DNA from: an uncultured Clostridia bacterium
Lineage (GTDB): Bacteria; Bacillota; Clostridia; Lachnospirales; Cellulosilyticaceae
Direction: 5' to 3'
NCBI GenBank assembly: GCA_937981575.1
Contig: CALJNR010000012.1
Location: forward strand, 149,701 to 213,700
Length of the DNA: 64,000 nt
Part shown: positions 26,662-37,736 of the stretch, piece by piece
Numbering within the stretch: position 1 is the stretch's first letter
How the letters are laid out: every line of letters starts with the position of its first letter
The notes under the pieces: model-generated
The model's database searches: none
What the model was told of the DNA's origin: nothing
What the model saw: only the letters and a program-made list of their open reading frames with translations
Program-made: the position numbers and the translations under genes

Positions 26662-27759
26662 ATGAAAAAATCAAAGATTAAATTTTTATGTATACTACTT
26701 CTTCCTATTGCTTTATTGCTCCACTATATCTTCTCTGTTTTTCCTCACGCTAGTGAATCTTTTTATTCTCTAAGCATTAATAAAGCCTTTATTCAGAGCT
26801 TAAGCAAAATTACCGGTCTCTTTCCTTTTTCATTATCTGAACTGATGATCTATGGTGTCATTCCATTTTGTGTTTTTTATATAATCTATACCCTTTGGCA
26901 TCTTTTTAATGATCTTAAAGCATGGCATAAAGTACTGCTTAACTTTTTATTAAATACGGCCGCGTTCTTTTCTGCAGTTTACTTTCTTTTTATGAGTATG
27001 TGGGGGTTTAACTATCTGCGTCCTCATTTTGCTGAAACTATCGGTGTTCAAGTTACTGAGCATACCTCTATGCAGCTTGTTGAACTTTATGAATATCTGA
27101 TTGAAGCAACCAATACCCTGAGCGAAAAGGCCGTAAGAGATGAAAACGGTCATATGATGATACCTGATGGTTACAGAAGCGTTTTTGAAAGGGCACATTT
27201 AGGTTACAATGAAGCTTCTAAAGTATTTCCGAGTCTTTCAGGCAATTATGGTAAACCAAAACCTGTTTTAGCTTCTGAAGCCATGAATTACACAGGGATA
27301 GCAGGTCTATACTTCCCTTTTACCGGAGAAGCTAATGTTAATGTAGCTGTTCTTGATGTTTCCATTCCTGTAACAACTCTGCATGAAATGGCTCACCAAA
27401 GAGGGTATGCCAATGAAGATGAAGCAAACTTTATTGCATTTATTACGAGCAAACTTCACCCAGATATTGACTTTCAGTATTCAGGACATCTCCTTGCTTT
27501 ATCACATACAGCCTCTGCGCTTATTGAGGAAGATCCTTATCTTCTCCAAGAACTAAATAAACGGTTATCTGTTCACGTTATCAATGATATCAGACGGAAC
27601 CATGAGTTTTGGAAGCAATATGAGGGAAAAGCCGAAAAGATATCCAGCGCAATGAATGATACTTATCTGCGTGCAAACGGCGTATCAGATGGTACAAAAA
27701 GTTATGGAAGAATGGTTGATTTATTATTAGGTTATTATGACGCCTATATTAAAGAATAG
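26662..27759 (+). CDS. DUF3810-type putative membrane zinc metalloprotease
   Basis: A 365-residue protein with three N-terminal membrane helices (about 7-28, 60-85, 95-115) and a soluble remainder. The motif TTLHEMAHQRGYANEDEAN near residue 240 has HExxH followed by a Glu in EDEAN, the pattern of a gluzincin-like zinc peptidase and of the DUF3810 family. The active site appears complete. AAGGAG precedes the ATG. No substrate partner is evident nearby. Peptidase activity is inferred from the motif only. Confidence 0.87.
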   Translation: MKKSKIKFLCILLLPIALLLHYIFSVFPHASESFYSLSINKAFIQSLSKITGLFPFSLSELMIYGVIPFCVFYIIYTLWHLFNDLKAWHKVLLNFLLNTAAFFSAVYFLFMSMWGFNYLRPHFAETIGVQVTEHTSMQLVELYEYLIEATNTLSEKAVRDENGHMMIPDGYRSVFERAHLGYNEASKVFPSLSGNYGKPKPVLASEAMNYTGIAGLYFPFTGEANVNVAVLDVSIPVTTLHEMAHQRGYANEDEANFIAFITSKLHPDIDFQYSGHLLALSHTASALIEEDPYLLQELNKRLSVHVINDIRRNHEFWKQYEGKAEKISSAMNDTYLRANGVSDGTKSYGRMVDLLLGYYDAYIKE

Positions 27760-27792
27760 GTAAGATAGGCTCACTACTTTATTTAGGAAATG

Positions 27793-27835
27793 GCAAAGCA
27801 CACATCCACTATGATATAAGATGTGTGCTTTTTGC
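27793..27835. terminator. Bidirectional terminator
   Basis: GCAAAGCACACATC...GATGTGTGCTTTTTGC lies between convergent genes. Confidence 0.85.
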
Positions 27836-27865
27836 ATGTAACTTAATCTTACGCTTGATATAGAT

Positions 27866-28339
27866 TTAAACCAGATCACCGAATTCTGCCCCAATTAATG
27901 TTGTAAGAACCGTGGGAGCCACGGTTACCTGTACGCCAACTTTCCCTCCGCTGAACGTTATATCTTCAAAGCTTAAGGCCGTACTATGAATATAAGTTTT
28001 ATAGTGCTTTTTCATCCCAATAGGTGAACATCCTCCCCTTACATAACCAGTTGTTTTCTGAAGGTCTGTAAGTGGAAGCATCATGATGCTTTTTTCTTTT
28101 GTAAGTAAACTGGCCTTTTTCAAATCTAATTCACAGGTAACCGGGATAACAAAGATATAAACTGCCTTTGAATGGCCATAAGCTGCCAGTGTCTTAAAAA
28201 CCTGCTCAGGGTTTTTATTAACTTTCTTCGCAACCGCAAGTCCATCTGTGTGCCCGTCCGAACTCTCATAAAATGCTGCTCGATAAAGAATCTTTTCTTT
28301 ATCTAATATACGCATTACATTAGTCTTAATCACCGACAT
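27866..28339 (-). CDS. ybaK: Cys-tRNA(Pro) deacylase YbaK/EbsC
   Basis: A 157-residue trans-editing enzyme that hydrolyses Cys-tRNA(Pro). Family hallmarks are DGLAVAKKVNKNPEQVFKTL, FVIPVTCELDLKKAS with the KKAS-type lysine, and GYVRGGCSPIGMKK near the end. The start is the ATG at 28339, five bases after GAGGAGG; the longer reading from 28357 would start upstream of that site. Convergent with the DUF3810 gene. Confidence 0.94.
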   Translation of the reverse strand: MSVIKTNVMRILDKEKILYRAAFYESSDGHTDGLAVAKKVNKNPEQVFKTLAAYGHSKAVYIFVIPVTCELDLKKASLLTKEKSIMMLPLTDLQKTTGYVRGGCSPIGMKKHYKTYIHSTALSFEDITFSGGKVGVQVTVAPTVLTTLIGAEFGDLV

Positions 28340-28390
28340 CTCTTCCTCCTCTATCATTATTACTCAAGTTGATGAACAATCCTATACTTC

Positions 28391-28651
28391 TTAATCCGGT
28401 TTTGTCTGTTCTTCCAGCTCAGTTAAGTATACTAAGGCTTCTTGTTTTGAAGTCCTGCACATGTCTTCGCTTGGCTGAAGTTTTCTGCAGACCACTGGTC
28501 TGTCTCTATGCATAAACAGCCTGCACCGATCCTCATCGTCTAATTGCACACATCTTTCTCCTGCCTTTTTGCCATTAGGCATCCCCGGAATAGGTGAGCT
28601 AATTGAGGGGGCAATGCAGCAAGCTGCACACTTTTCTCTGCATTTCATCAT
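28391..28651 (-). CDS. YkgJ-family cysteine-cluster protein
   Basis: An 86-residue protein with CREKCAACC near the N-terminus and later Cys residues (GERC, DRCRLF, VVCRK, DMCR), the CxxCxxCC-type pattern of the YkgJ/UPF0153 family, thought to bind zinc or an Fe-S cluster. The start codon overlaps the stop of the zinc-ribbon gene upstream (ATGA-type), so translation is probably coupled. Confidence 0.88.
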   Translation of the reverse strand: MMKCREKCAACCIAPSISSPIPGMPNGKKAGERCVQLDDEDRCRLFMHRDRPVVCRKLQPSEDMCRTSKQEALVYLTELEEQTKPD

Positions 28652-29013
28652 TTTTCCTGCTTTCTTTTTTCACCGCAATATGGACAGAAATCATAGTCTG
28701 TCTCCAATTTTTGGTGGCATCCCATACATTTATTCTGCTGGCTGCAAACTTCTAAAATCCTGCAGTCCGCAAGATCCTTTTTCCCATATTGCGCAAGCAC
28801 TGCATCTTCTTCGCTTGTTTCATACGTATAACCGCATGCATGCTCTACAACAAAATAACGTTCTTTCCACTGCCATATGGGAAAGAAAAAAATCCTTAAA
28901 CAATAATAGGTTTTTAAAAGTTCTAATGTTCTTGTCTGCTGACACTTCGCACATCTGCCGTTAGCTTGTTTAATTATCTTGGTTAACTGCGCAACATCTA
29001 TGAAAATAAACAT
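28648..29013 (-). CDS. Zinc-ribbon protein
   Basis: A 121-residue protein with two Cys-rich parts: CAKCQ near residue 21 and a C-terminal double CxxC ribbon (CMGCHQ ... CPYCGEKRKQEK). Between them lies a Trp/Phe-rich segment (FFFPIWQWKERYFV) that resembles the zinc-ribbon domain of short Firmicute membrane-associated proteins. The function is unknown. It forms an overlapping gene pair with the YkgJ-type protein. Confidence 0.8.
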   Translation of the reverse strand: MFIFIDVAQLTKIIKQANGRCAKCQQTRTLELLKTYYCLRIFFFPIWQWKERYFVVEHACGYTYETSEEDAVLAQYGKKDLADCRILEVCSQQNKCMGCHQKLETDYDFCPYCGEKRKQEK

Positions 29014-29191
29014 CAGTCTGCTCCTTTATCTCTGGCTTAAATAGGTATGTAATAACTGATAAAGGTATTATATCAAATTTTTTCTCTAATAAAAGCTTTT
29101 TTGTTTCATACTACCAAAATCTTTACTTCATGAATTTACAAAGATCAAAAATAGTGTTACAGTTTTTATATAAATTTTAGGAGGTCACACT

Positions 29192-30478
29192 ATGAGTCAT
29201 ATGGTTGGCAAAGAAGCTTACAAAAGCTTAGAAGAAAGGCTTAATAAATTCCCCCAGGGTGCCCCTCCCTCTGATACCTTATATCAAATCCTCCGTTTGC
29301 TCTTTACTGAAGAAGAGGCAAAGATGGCATCACTTCTTCCCATCAGACCTTTTGGTCTCAAAAAAGCTGCTAAAACATGGAATATGAGTGAACTTCATAC
29401 CCTGAAATATCTGGAACATCTGTGCTCAAAGGGCGTTTTATTAGATATGAATCACAATGACAAAACAACTTACTTTTTACCTCCTCCTATGGTAGGCTTT
29501 TTTGAATTTTCATTAATGCGGACAAGCCATGTGGTGGATCAGAAACTGCTCAGTGAGCTTTATCATCAATATCTGAATGTAGAAGAAGATTTTATTAAAG
29601 AACTATTTTTCTCTACAGAAACCAAATTTGGCAGAGCCTTTGTGCAAGAAAAAGTACTATCAGCAGATAATGCAATCCATGTATTGGACTTTGAAAGAGC
29701 AAGTCATGTTATTACAACAGCTGAAAGCATCGGTATCAGTACTTGCTACTGCAGACATAAGATGCATCATCTGGATGCTGCCTGCAATGCCCCAATGGAT
29801 ATCTGCATGACCTTTGGAGCCACTGCTGCTTCCCTTGCCAAACACGGATACGCCAGACTTGTTGAGTCCTCTGAATGTCTTGAACTGCTTCATTCGGCCT
29901 ATGAGCACAATCTTGTCCAATGCGGTGAAAATGTCCGTGAAGATGTGAGCTTTTTGTGCAACTGCTGCGGATGTTGCTGTGAAGCAATGGTTACAGCTAA
30001 AAGATTTGGTGTCCTTAATCCTATTGAAACGACTGCCTTTATTCCTGTTATTAATACATCCAGCTGCGTAGGCTGCGGAAAATGTCAAAGAGTCTGTCCT
30101 GTGGATTGTATTGAAAAAGTTATTGAAGATAAAAAATCTCAAAAGTTAGTTCCTAATCCCAACCTTTGCCTTGGCTGCGGGGTCTGTGTGCGTAACTGTC
30201 CAAAAGGCAGTATGACACTCATTCGCAGAGATAAAAAAATATTAACCCCTGCCAATACAGCTCACCGCACAGTACTTATGGCAATTGAAAAAGGAACGCT
30301 TGCAGACTTAATATTTGATAATCAAGCTTTTAGAAGTCATCGCGCTATGGCCGCTGTATTATCCTGTATTTTAAACCTTCCTCCTATTAAACAAGCATTA
30401 GCCAGCCAGCAGATGAAATCCATTTACCTTGACCGTTTGCTCTCATCAAAAGCTTCTGTTAGGAAACTGCATCACTGA
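29192..30478 (+). CDS. 4Fe-4S dicluster protein with helix-turn-helix-like N-terminus
   Basis: A 428-residue cytoplasmic protein. Residues ~30-105 look like a winged helix (FGLKKAAKTWNMSELHTLKYLEHL). The middle has CYCRHKMHHLDAAC and the unusual CNCCGCCC cluster. Residues ~290-345 are a classical two-cluster ferredoxin domain: CVGCGKCQRVCPVDC and CLGCGVCVRNCPKGS. Similar 4Fe-4S proteins occur widely in anaerobes, with unclear function. The combination suggests a redox-sensing or electron-transfer role. AGGAGG precedes the ATG and a terminator follows. Confidence 0.85.
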   Translation: MSHMVGKEAYKSLEERLNKFPQGAPPSDTLYQILRLLFTEEEAKMASLLPIRPFGLKKAAKTWNMSELHTLKYLEHLCSKGVLLDMNHNDKTTYFLPPPMVGFFEFSLMRTSHVVDQKLLSELYHQYLNVEEDFIKELFFSTETKFGRAFVQEKVLSADNAIHVLDFERASHVITTAESIGISTCYCRHKMHHLDAACNAPMDICMTFGATAASLAKHGYARLVESSECLELLHSAYEHNLVQCGENVREDVSFLCNCCGCCCEAMVTAKRFGVLNPIETTAFIPVINTSSCVGCGKCQRVCPVDCIEKVIEDKKSQKLVPNPNLCLGCGVCVRNCPKGSMTLIRRDKKILTPANTAHRTVLMAIEKGTLADLIFDNQAFRSHRAMAAVLSCILNLPPIKQALASQQMKSIYLDRLLSSKASVRKLHH

Positions 30479-30503
30479 CGCTCGCACAGCTGAAATGATA
30501 ACT

Positions 30504-30537
30504 AAGGCTGCTCTTTCTTGCATAAGAGCAGCCTTAA
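30504..30537. terminator. Bidirectional terminator after the 4Fe-4S gene and ABC operon
   Basis: AAGGCTGCTCTT-N8-AAGAGCAGCCTT lies between the convergent 4Fe-4S gene and substrate-binding-protein gene. Confidence 0.85.
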
Positions 30538-30543
30538 TATGTG

Positions 30544-31551
30544 TTATTTAATAATCTCTTTTGCAAACTCTGTATTAACAAGTTTGCTATATTCTGGTCT
30601 CTTATCTAGTTCTCCCGCAAGTTCCATAACATCCAGCAGTCTGTTAAAACTGTCTTCTTTTAAGATAGGCTCGCTGCACCATGCATCAATTGCTTTGTAT
30701 CTTTTTATAACAGTCACCAGATCTTCTTCACTCAGTTCTTTAAATTGAGGCGCAATAATCGGTGCAATTTCTTCAGCAGAATGATTCATAACAAACTGCT
30801 GCCCTTTATAGAGTGCTCTTGTAAATTTCTTAATAATATCAGGGTTCTTCTTCATATAACTTTCAAGAGCACAATATGCGGTATAAGGTATTTCTCCTGA
30901 CTCTTTGCCAATAGAAGCAACAATATAGCCCTGCCCTGATTTTTCAAGTGACGTTGCCACTGGTTCAAAAAGTGTTACATAGTCTCCTTCTCCGCCTGTG
31001 AAAGCGCCTCCCATAGCAGCAAATTGAATATCTGTTCTTACATTAACATCTGTGCTGCCTTCTCCTATAGTCAGTCCGTGATTTTTCAGCACGTACTCCA
31101 GTGTCATATTAGGAACGCCGCCTTTTCTGCCTCCAATGACTTCTTTTCCTACTAAATCTTTAAATTCGAAATTAGGTTCATCACTACGTGATACCAAAAA
31201 GCTGCCATCCCTTTTTGTCACTTGTGCAAAAGTAACTGCATAATCTTTACTGCCTTGATTATAAACATAGATTGAAGCTTCCGGCCCCATAAACCCAATT
31301 TGTACTTCTCCAGATAGGAGCGCCGCCATTGTTTTGTCCGCTCCTTGGGCGCCAATAAGTTCAATATTTAATCCTTCTTCTTCAAAAAAGCCTTTTTCAA
31401 GGGCTACATATTGTGGGGCATAAAAAATAGAATGGGTAACTTCTGCTACTTTTATTTGTGTTAGTTTATTATTACTGTTACAGCCTATTGTAAACAGGAT
31501 AAGGGTCATTGCAGTGATAACCGCCAACGCTGCCTTTAAACCTTTCATCAT
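30544..31551 (-). CDS. ABC importer substrate-binding lipoprotein (SsuA/ThiY/NMT1-like)
   Basis: A 335-residue exported lipoprotein. The signal peptide ends in a lipobox-like LFTIGC, with the Cys at about residue 24. The mature part starts like SsuA/ThiY family proteins (VAEVTHSIFYAPQYVALEKGFFEEEGLNIEL) and contains AALLSGEVQIGFMGPEASIY. This family serves importers for sulfonates, nitrate, thiamine precursors or related small molecules. Substrate is unassigned; no TPP riboswitch is seen upstream. GAGG is six bases before the ATG at 31551. It is the last gene of the three-gene importer operon. Confidence 0.9.
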   Translation of the reverse strand: MMKGLKAALAVITAMTLILFTIGCNSNNKLTQIKVAEVTHSIFYAPQYVALEKGFFEEEGLNIELIGAQGADKTMAALLSGEVQIGFMGPEASIYVYNQGSKDYAVTFAQVTKRDGSFLVSRSDEPNFEFKDLVGKEVIGGRKGGVPNMTLEYVLKNHGLTIGEGSTDVNVRTDIQFAAMGGAFTGGEGDYVTLFEPVATSLEKSGQGYIVASIGKESGEIPYTAYCALESYMKKNPDIIKKFTRALYKGQQFVMNHSAEEIAPIIAPQFKELSEEDLVTVIKRYKAIDAWCSEPILKEDSFNRLLDVMELAGELDKRPEYSKLVNTEFAKEIIK

Positions 31552-31621
31552 CACTCACCTCATTAAAATGGTATTTATTTACATTTCTCTTCTATAGCAT
31601 ACTCATTTTTTAGTCTATTTG

Positions 31622-32428
31622 TTACTCTTTTTGTGAGATATATTTTTCAATCACATTCACAATGCTATACATAATAAATGCACATATCGCAAGTACTGCA
31701 ACCCCCATCATAACTAAATCTAATCTAAATACCTGCCCTCCATAGACAATCAAATAACCTATGCCATACCGTGATACTAAAAATTCTCCGACGATTACGC
31801 CGACCCATGATAAGCCTATATTAATTTTAACAATATTAATGATATTTGCGACGTTAGCAGGCAGAATAAGTTTAGTTAGAATCTGCATCTTAGATGCCCC
31901 AAAGCTTTTCAGCATCTTAATCTTGTCTTCATCTACATGAATAAAATAATTATAAGCTGATAAAATGGTTGTAACAATTGAAATAGTAATGGCTGTCACA
32001 ACTATCCCCTGTATTCCCGCACCAGCCCAAACAATCAAAATAGGCGCAAGAGCTGTTTTAGGCAGTGCATTAAGTACTACTAGTACAGGATCTAGAATTT
32101 TTGCTAAGGTCTCTGACCACCATAAAAATATAGCTATTATAATGCCTAAAAGCGTTCCTAGTGTAAACCCTAATATGGTTTCCCACACAGAAATACCTAC
32201 ATGTTTGAATAAACTTCCATCTGCTACGTAACTTATAAATAATTTATAAATCTGTGAGGGACTGCTTACTAAGAATGTATTGACTATCTCATATCTTGCG
32301 AGCAGCTCCCATATACCAATAAACCCTACCGTTAGGAACATTTGCCAAAACAAAATAGTATATTTCTTCTTCTTCTGCCAAAGATACTGTTTATACCCTT
32401 CGCTTTTTTCTGTATTAGTCATAGACAT
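31622..32428 (-). CDS. ABC importer permease
   Basis: A 268-residue inner-membrane protein with about six helices. The cytoplasmic loop contains the EAA motif (MLKSFGASKMQILTKLILPANVANI) that docks the ATPase. The start is set near 32422-32428 because AAGGAG lies just upstream and the ATPase stop overlaps it. A longer frame to 32707 runs inside the ATPase gene and is a shadow. SsuC/ThiX-like. It works with the ATPase at 32415 and the binding protein at 30544. Confidence 0.92.
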   Translation of the reverse strand: MSMTNTEKSEGYKQYLWQKKKKYTILFWQMFLTVGFIGIWELLARYEIVNTFLVSSPSQIYKLFISYVADGSLFKHVGISVWETILGFTLGTLLGIIIAIFLWWSETLAKILDPVLVVLNALPKTALAPILIVWAGAGIQGIVVTAITISIVTTILSAYNYFIHVDEDKIKMLKSFGASKMQILTKLILPANVANIINIVKINIGLSWVGVIVGEFLVSRYGIGYLIVYGGQVFRLDLVMMGVAVLAICAFIMYSIVNVIEKYISQKE

Positions 32429-33161
32429 CCAGCTCCTTCCATAATGCATCGAAGTAATCTTTAAATTCAGGAGCTTTTCTCGCATTAAGGGGTGTTTTTT
32501 CGCCCTCAATAGTGAGCTCAATATTATACATCTTTTTAACAGCTGCCGGTCTTTTAGATAATACACATACTTCATCTGCAATCGAAATAGCTTCTGAAAT
32601 ATCATGGGTAACAAGAATCGCTTCTTTATGCTCATTTTTAATGATTTTATAAATATCATTGCTAACGAGCAGCCTTGTCTGATAATCGAGTGCGGAAAAA
32701 GGTTCATCCAAAAGAAGCAGATCCGGACTAGTGGCTAGCGTTCTGATGAGTGCCACCCTCTGTCTCATTCCCCCTGATAATTGTTTAGGATAATTTTTTC
32801 TAAACTCCCATAAATCATAGATTTTTAAAAGGCGCTCTATTTTCTGCATTGCTTCATCATTTAACTTTTTTTGGATTTCAAGTCCAATAGTAATATTATC
32901 AATAATATTGCGCCATTCCAGAAGATGATCTTTTTGAAACATATAGCCTATTTTCCCATTAATAATAACCTCTCCACCAGTAGGCTTTATAAGAGACGTT
33001 AATATATTTAGAATGGTTGTTTTGCCGCTTCCTGATGGGCCTATAATGGCTAATATTCTGCCTGAATTAAGCTTTAAATTGAAATTTTCCAGCACCTGAA
33101 TCTCTGAGCTGTCTGTATAAAAACTTTGATTAACATTTTTCATTTCTACAATATACGTCAT
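32415..33161 (-). CDS. ABC importer ATPase
   Basis: A 248-residue ATPase. Walker A GPSGSGKTT is near residue 40, the signature LSGGMRQRVALIRTL near 130, and Walker B LLLDEPFSALD near 155, followed by the H-loop VTHDISEA. It is closest to the SsuB/TauB/ThiZ class. It is the first gene of the operon and overlaps the permease start. GGAGGTGA precedes the ATG. Confidence 0.94.
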   Translation of the reverse strand: MTYIVEMKNVNQSFYTDSSEIQVLENFNLKLNSGRILAIIGPSGSGKTTILNILTSLIKPTGGEVIINGKIGYMFQKDHLLEWRNIIDNITIGLEIQKKLNDEAMQKIERLLKIYDLWEFRKNYPKQLSGGMRQRVALIRTLATSPDLLLLDEPFSALDYQTRLLVSNDIYKIIKNEHKEAILVTHDISEAISIADEVCVLSKRPAAVKKMYNIELTIEGEKTPLNARKAPEFKDYFDALWKELDVYD

Positions 33162-33281
33162 TTACTCACCTCCACTATCTGCCATTTTTCTTCTGTCTTT
33201 GGCAATTATCCCTTAATACATAGTATTACGCCTGATTATGGAGGGTGCTTGTCAAACTATATTTAATGCTATCTACTGTAC

Positions 33282-33322
33282 AAAAAAAGTATCCTTATGT
33301 TTGATAAAAGGATACTTTTTCA
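33282..33322. terminator. Terminator after the LacI-type gene
   Basis: AAAAAAAGTATCCTT/AAAGGATACTTTTT lies 20 bases past the lacI-type stop, separating the lac genes from the ABC operon. Confidence 0.85.
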
Positions 33323-33340
33323 TTGACTCATTACCTTATT

Positions 33341-34369
33341 TTATTTGTTTTTAGCTGTAGATCTTCTTTCAATAAGTCCCATACTTACTGAAATCCGCTT
33401 CTGCCCTATCTCTCCACCTTGCGCCGCTAAAATGGCATCAATAATGGTTTTACCAAAAACTTCATACGGCGTAGCAATAGTCGACAGCCCTGGATAACTG
33501 GTTTCTCCAAGGTCAATCCCGTCACATCCCGTAACCCCTATATCTGCTGGAATGCTTAAATGATTTTTATGGGCAAAGTTTAGTATGCCAAGGGCCACAA
33601 GATCATTAATCCCACAAACGGCATCTGGTTTTGATTCACAATTCCAAAGTTTTGTCATTACTTCTATGCCGCTTCTGATATCAAATCCTCCGTCAATGAT
33701 CCACTCCTCTTTAGTTATTAAATGATTTTTTTCTGCATATTCTAAGAAATACTTACGCCTGTCACTGGAAGGAATAACCTCGTCATTTCCTCCAATAAAC
33801 GCAACCTTTTGATAGCCCCGCTGAGCTAGGTGCTGAGTTAAAAGAGCCATGCCCATCCGGTCATCATTAACCACCTTGATACAGTCTATATGCTCTCTTT
33901 CAGTCGTGATGACCACCGGGATTTTTTCAGCAATCATCTGTAACTCCTCAATATAAGCTTCTTTACAGCCTTTGAAATCTAAAGCGCCTCCTATAACGAC
34001 TAAAGCCTCCACCTGCTTGTTCATAAGGGTACGAAGCATTTTTAATTCAACAGCCTTATCTCCCTGGGTATTACACAAAAAAACCATAAACCCTTCTTTT
34101 AGAGCCTTGAGCTGAACCTCATAAAACAAACTTGCATAATAAGGGTTCTTGATATCCGGAACAATAATCCCAATAAGATTTGATCGCTGCTCCTTAAGTC
34201 CTTTTGCCATAGCATTCGGTACAAACTGATGTTTTTTTATAGCTGCCTCTACCAGTTTCTTTTTATCTTCTGATACCCCGATATTTCCGCTTATTACCCT
34301 GGATACCGTTGACGGGGATACGCCAGCTTCTTTTGCTATATCATAGATCGTTATATTCTTCTTACTCAT
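33341..34369 (-). CDS. LacI-family repressor of the lacZ operon
   Basis: A 342-residue protein. The N-terminal helix-turn-helix and hinge (ITIYDIAKEAGVSPSTVSRV, residues 6-25) are typical of LacI/GalR, followed by the periplasmic-binding-like core (LIGIIVPDIKNPYYASLFYEV). The C-terminal GLIERRST ending is also typical. It starts 22 bases after lacZ on the same strand, so it is probably in the lacZ operon and represses its own synthesis. The two TTGCAATCGATTGCAA palindromes before lacZ are the likely binding sites. The inducer is probably a galactoside. Confidence 0.93.
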   Translation of the reverse strand: MSKKNITIYDIAKEAGVSPSTVSRVISGNIGVSEDKKKLVEAAIKKHQFVPNAMAKGLKEQRSNLIGIIVPDIKNPYYASLFYEVQLKALKEGFMVFLCNTQGDKAVELKMLRTLMNKQVEALVVIGGALDFKGCKEAYIEELQMIAEKIPVVITTEREHIDCIKVVNDDRMGMALLTQHLAQRGYQKVAFIGGNDEVIPSSDRRKYFLEYAEKNHLITKEEWIIDGGFDIRSGIEVMTKLWNCESKPDAVCGINDLVALGILNFAHKNHLSIPADIGVTGCDGIDLGETSYPGLSTIATPYEVFGKTIIDAILAAQGGEIGQKRISVSMGLIERRSTAKNK

Positions 34370-34391
34370 ATTATCCTCCTAGTCGCTAAGC

Positions 34392-37427
<3,036 letters not shown>

Positions 37428-37470
37428 TTACCCTCCTAAGACACTTTAAAATAGTAGTTGGTCTGTTTTT

Positions 37471-37486
37471 TTGCAATCGATTGCAT
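37471..37486. promoter_or_regulatory. LacI-type operator O1
   Basis: A 14-bp perfect palindrome TGCAATCGATTGCA at 37472-37485 has the central CG typical of LacI/GalR sites. It is 47 bases before the lacZ ATG, and probably overlaps the -10 region. Confidence 0.8.
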
Positions 37487-37503
37487 AATGCAGATAAAAA
37501 ATG

Positions 37504-37521
37504 TTTGCAATCGATTGCAAA
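37504..37521. promoter_or_regulatory. LacI-type operator O2
   Basis: An 18-bp perfect palindrome TTTGCAATCGATTGCAAA shares its core with O1. Centre-to-centre spacing is 34 bp, so two repressor dimers could bind on nearly the same face. Its TTGCAA can double as a -35 on the minus strand. Confidence 0.82.
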
Positions 37522-37670
37522 TGTAATAAAAAATAATAAAAACCTCTTATGCCCTTCTATTTAAACTATAATATTAATCGATTTAGAAGTCAATAGGATA
37601 ATGTAAAAACGAATTTGAGGGGCAAATGAATTCATCCTCTCAAAGGTTAAATCTTTACTGGCATAGCATG

Positions 37671-37724
37671 TTTTCTCAAAAACAGCGCCACATTTTAATT
37701 GGTGCAGCGCTGTTTTTGAGAAAA
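37671..37724. terminator. Hairpin after the aminotransferase gene
   Basis: A long inverted repeat TTTTCTCAAAAACAGCGC...GCGCTGTTTTTGAGAAAA lies 12 bases past the aminotransferase stop. It has no long T-tail beyond the stem, so it may end transcription less efficiently. Confidence 0.65.
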
Positions 37725-37736
37725 GGTTTTTGTCAA

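Noticed and set aside
28569..28964. Plus-strand frame opposite the YkgJ-type and zinc-ribbon genes.
   Set aside because: Antisense to two Cys-rich proteins with coupled starts; no site, no motif.
32429..32707. Longer version of the ABC permease reaching to 32707.
   Set aside because: The extra N-terminus lies entirely in another frame of the ATPase gene and has no binding site.
33162..33340. Possible TPP riboswitch before the ABC operon.
   Set aside because: The CTGAGA and ACCTGA landmarks of THI elements are absent; only a terminator and binding site are seen.
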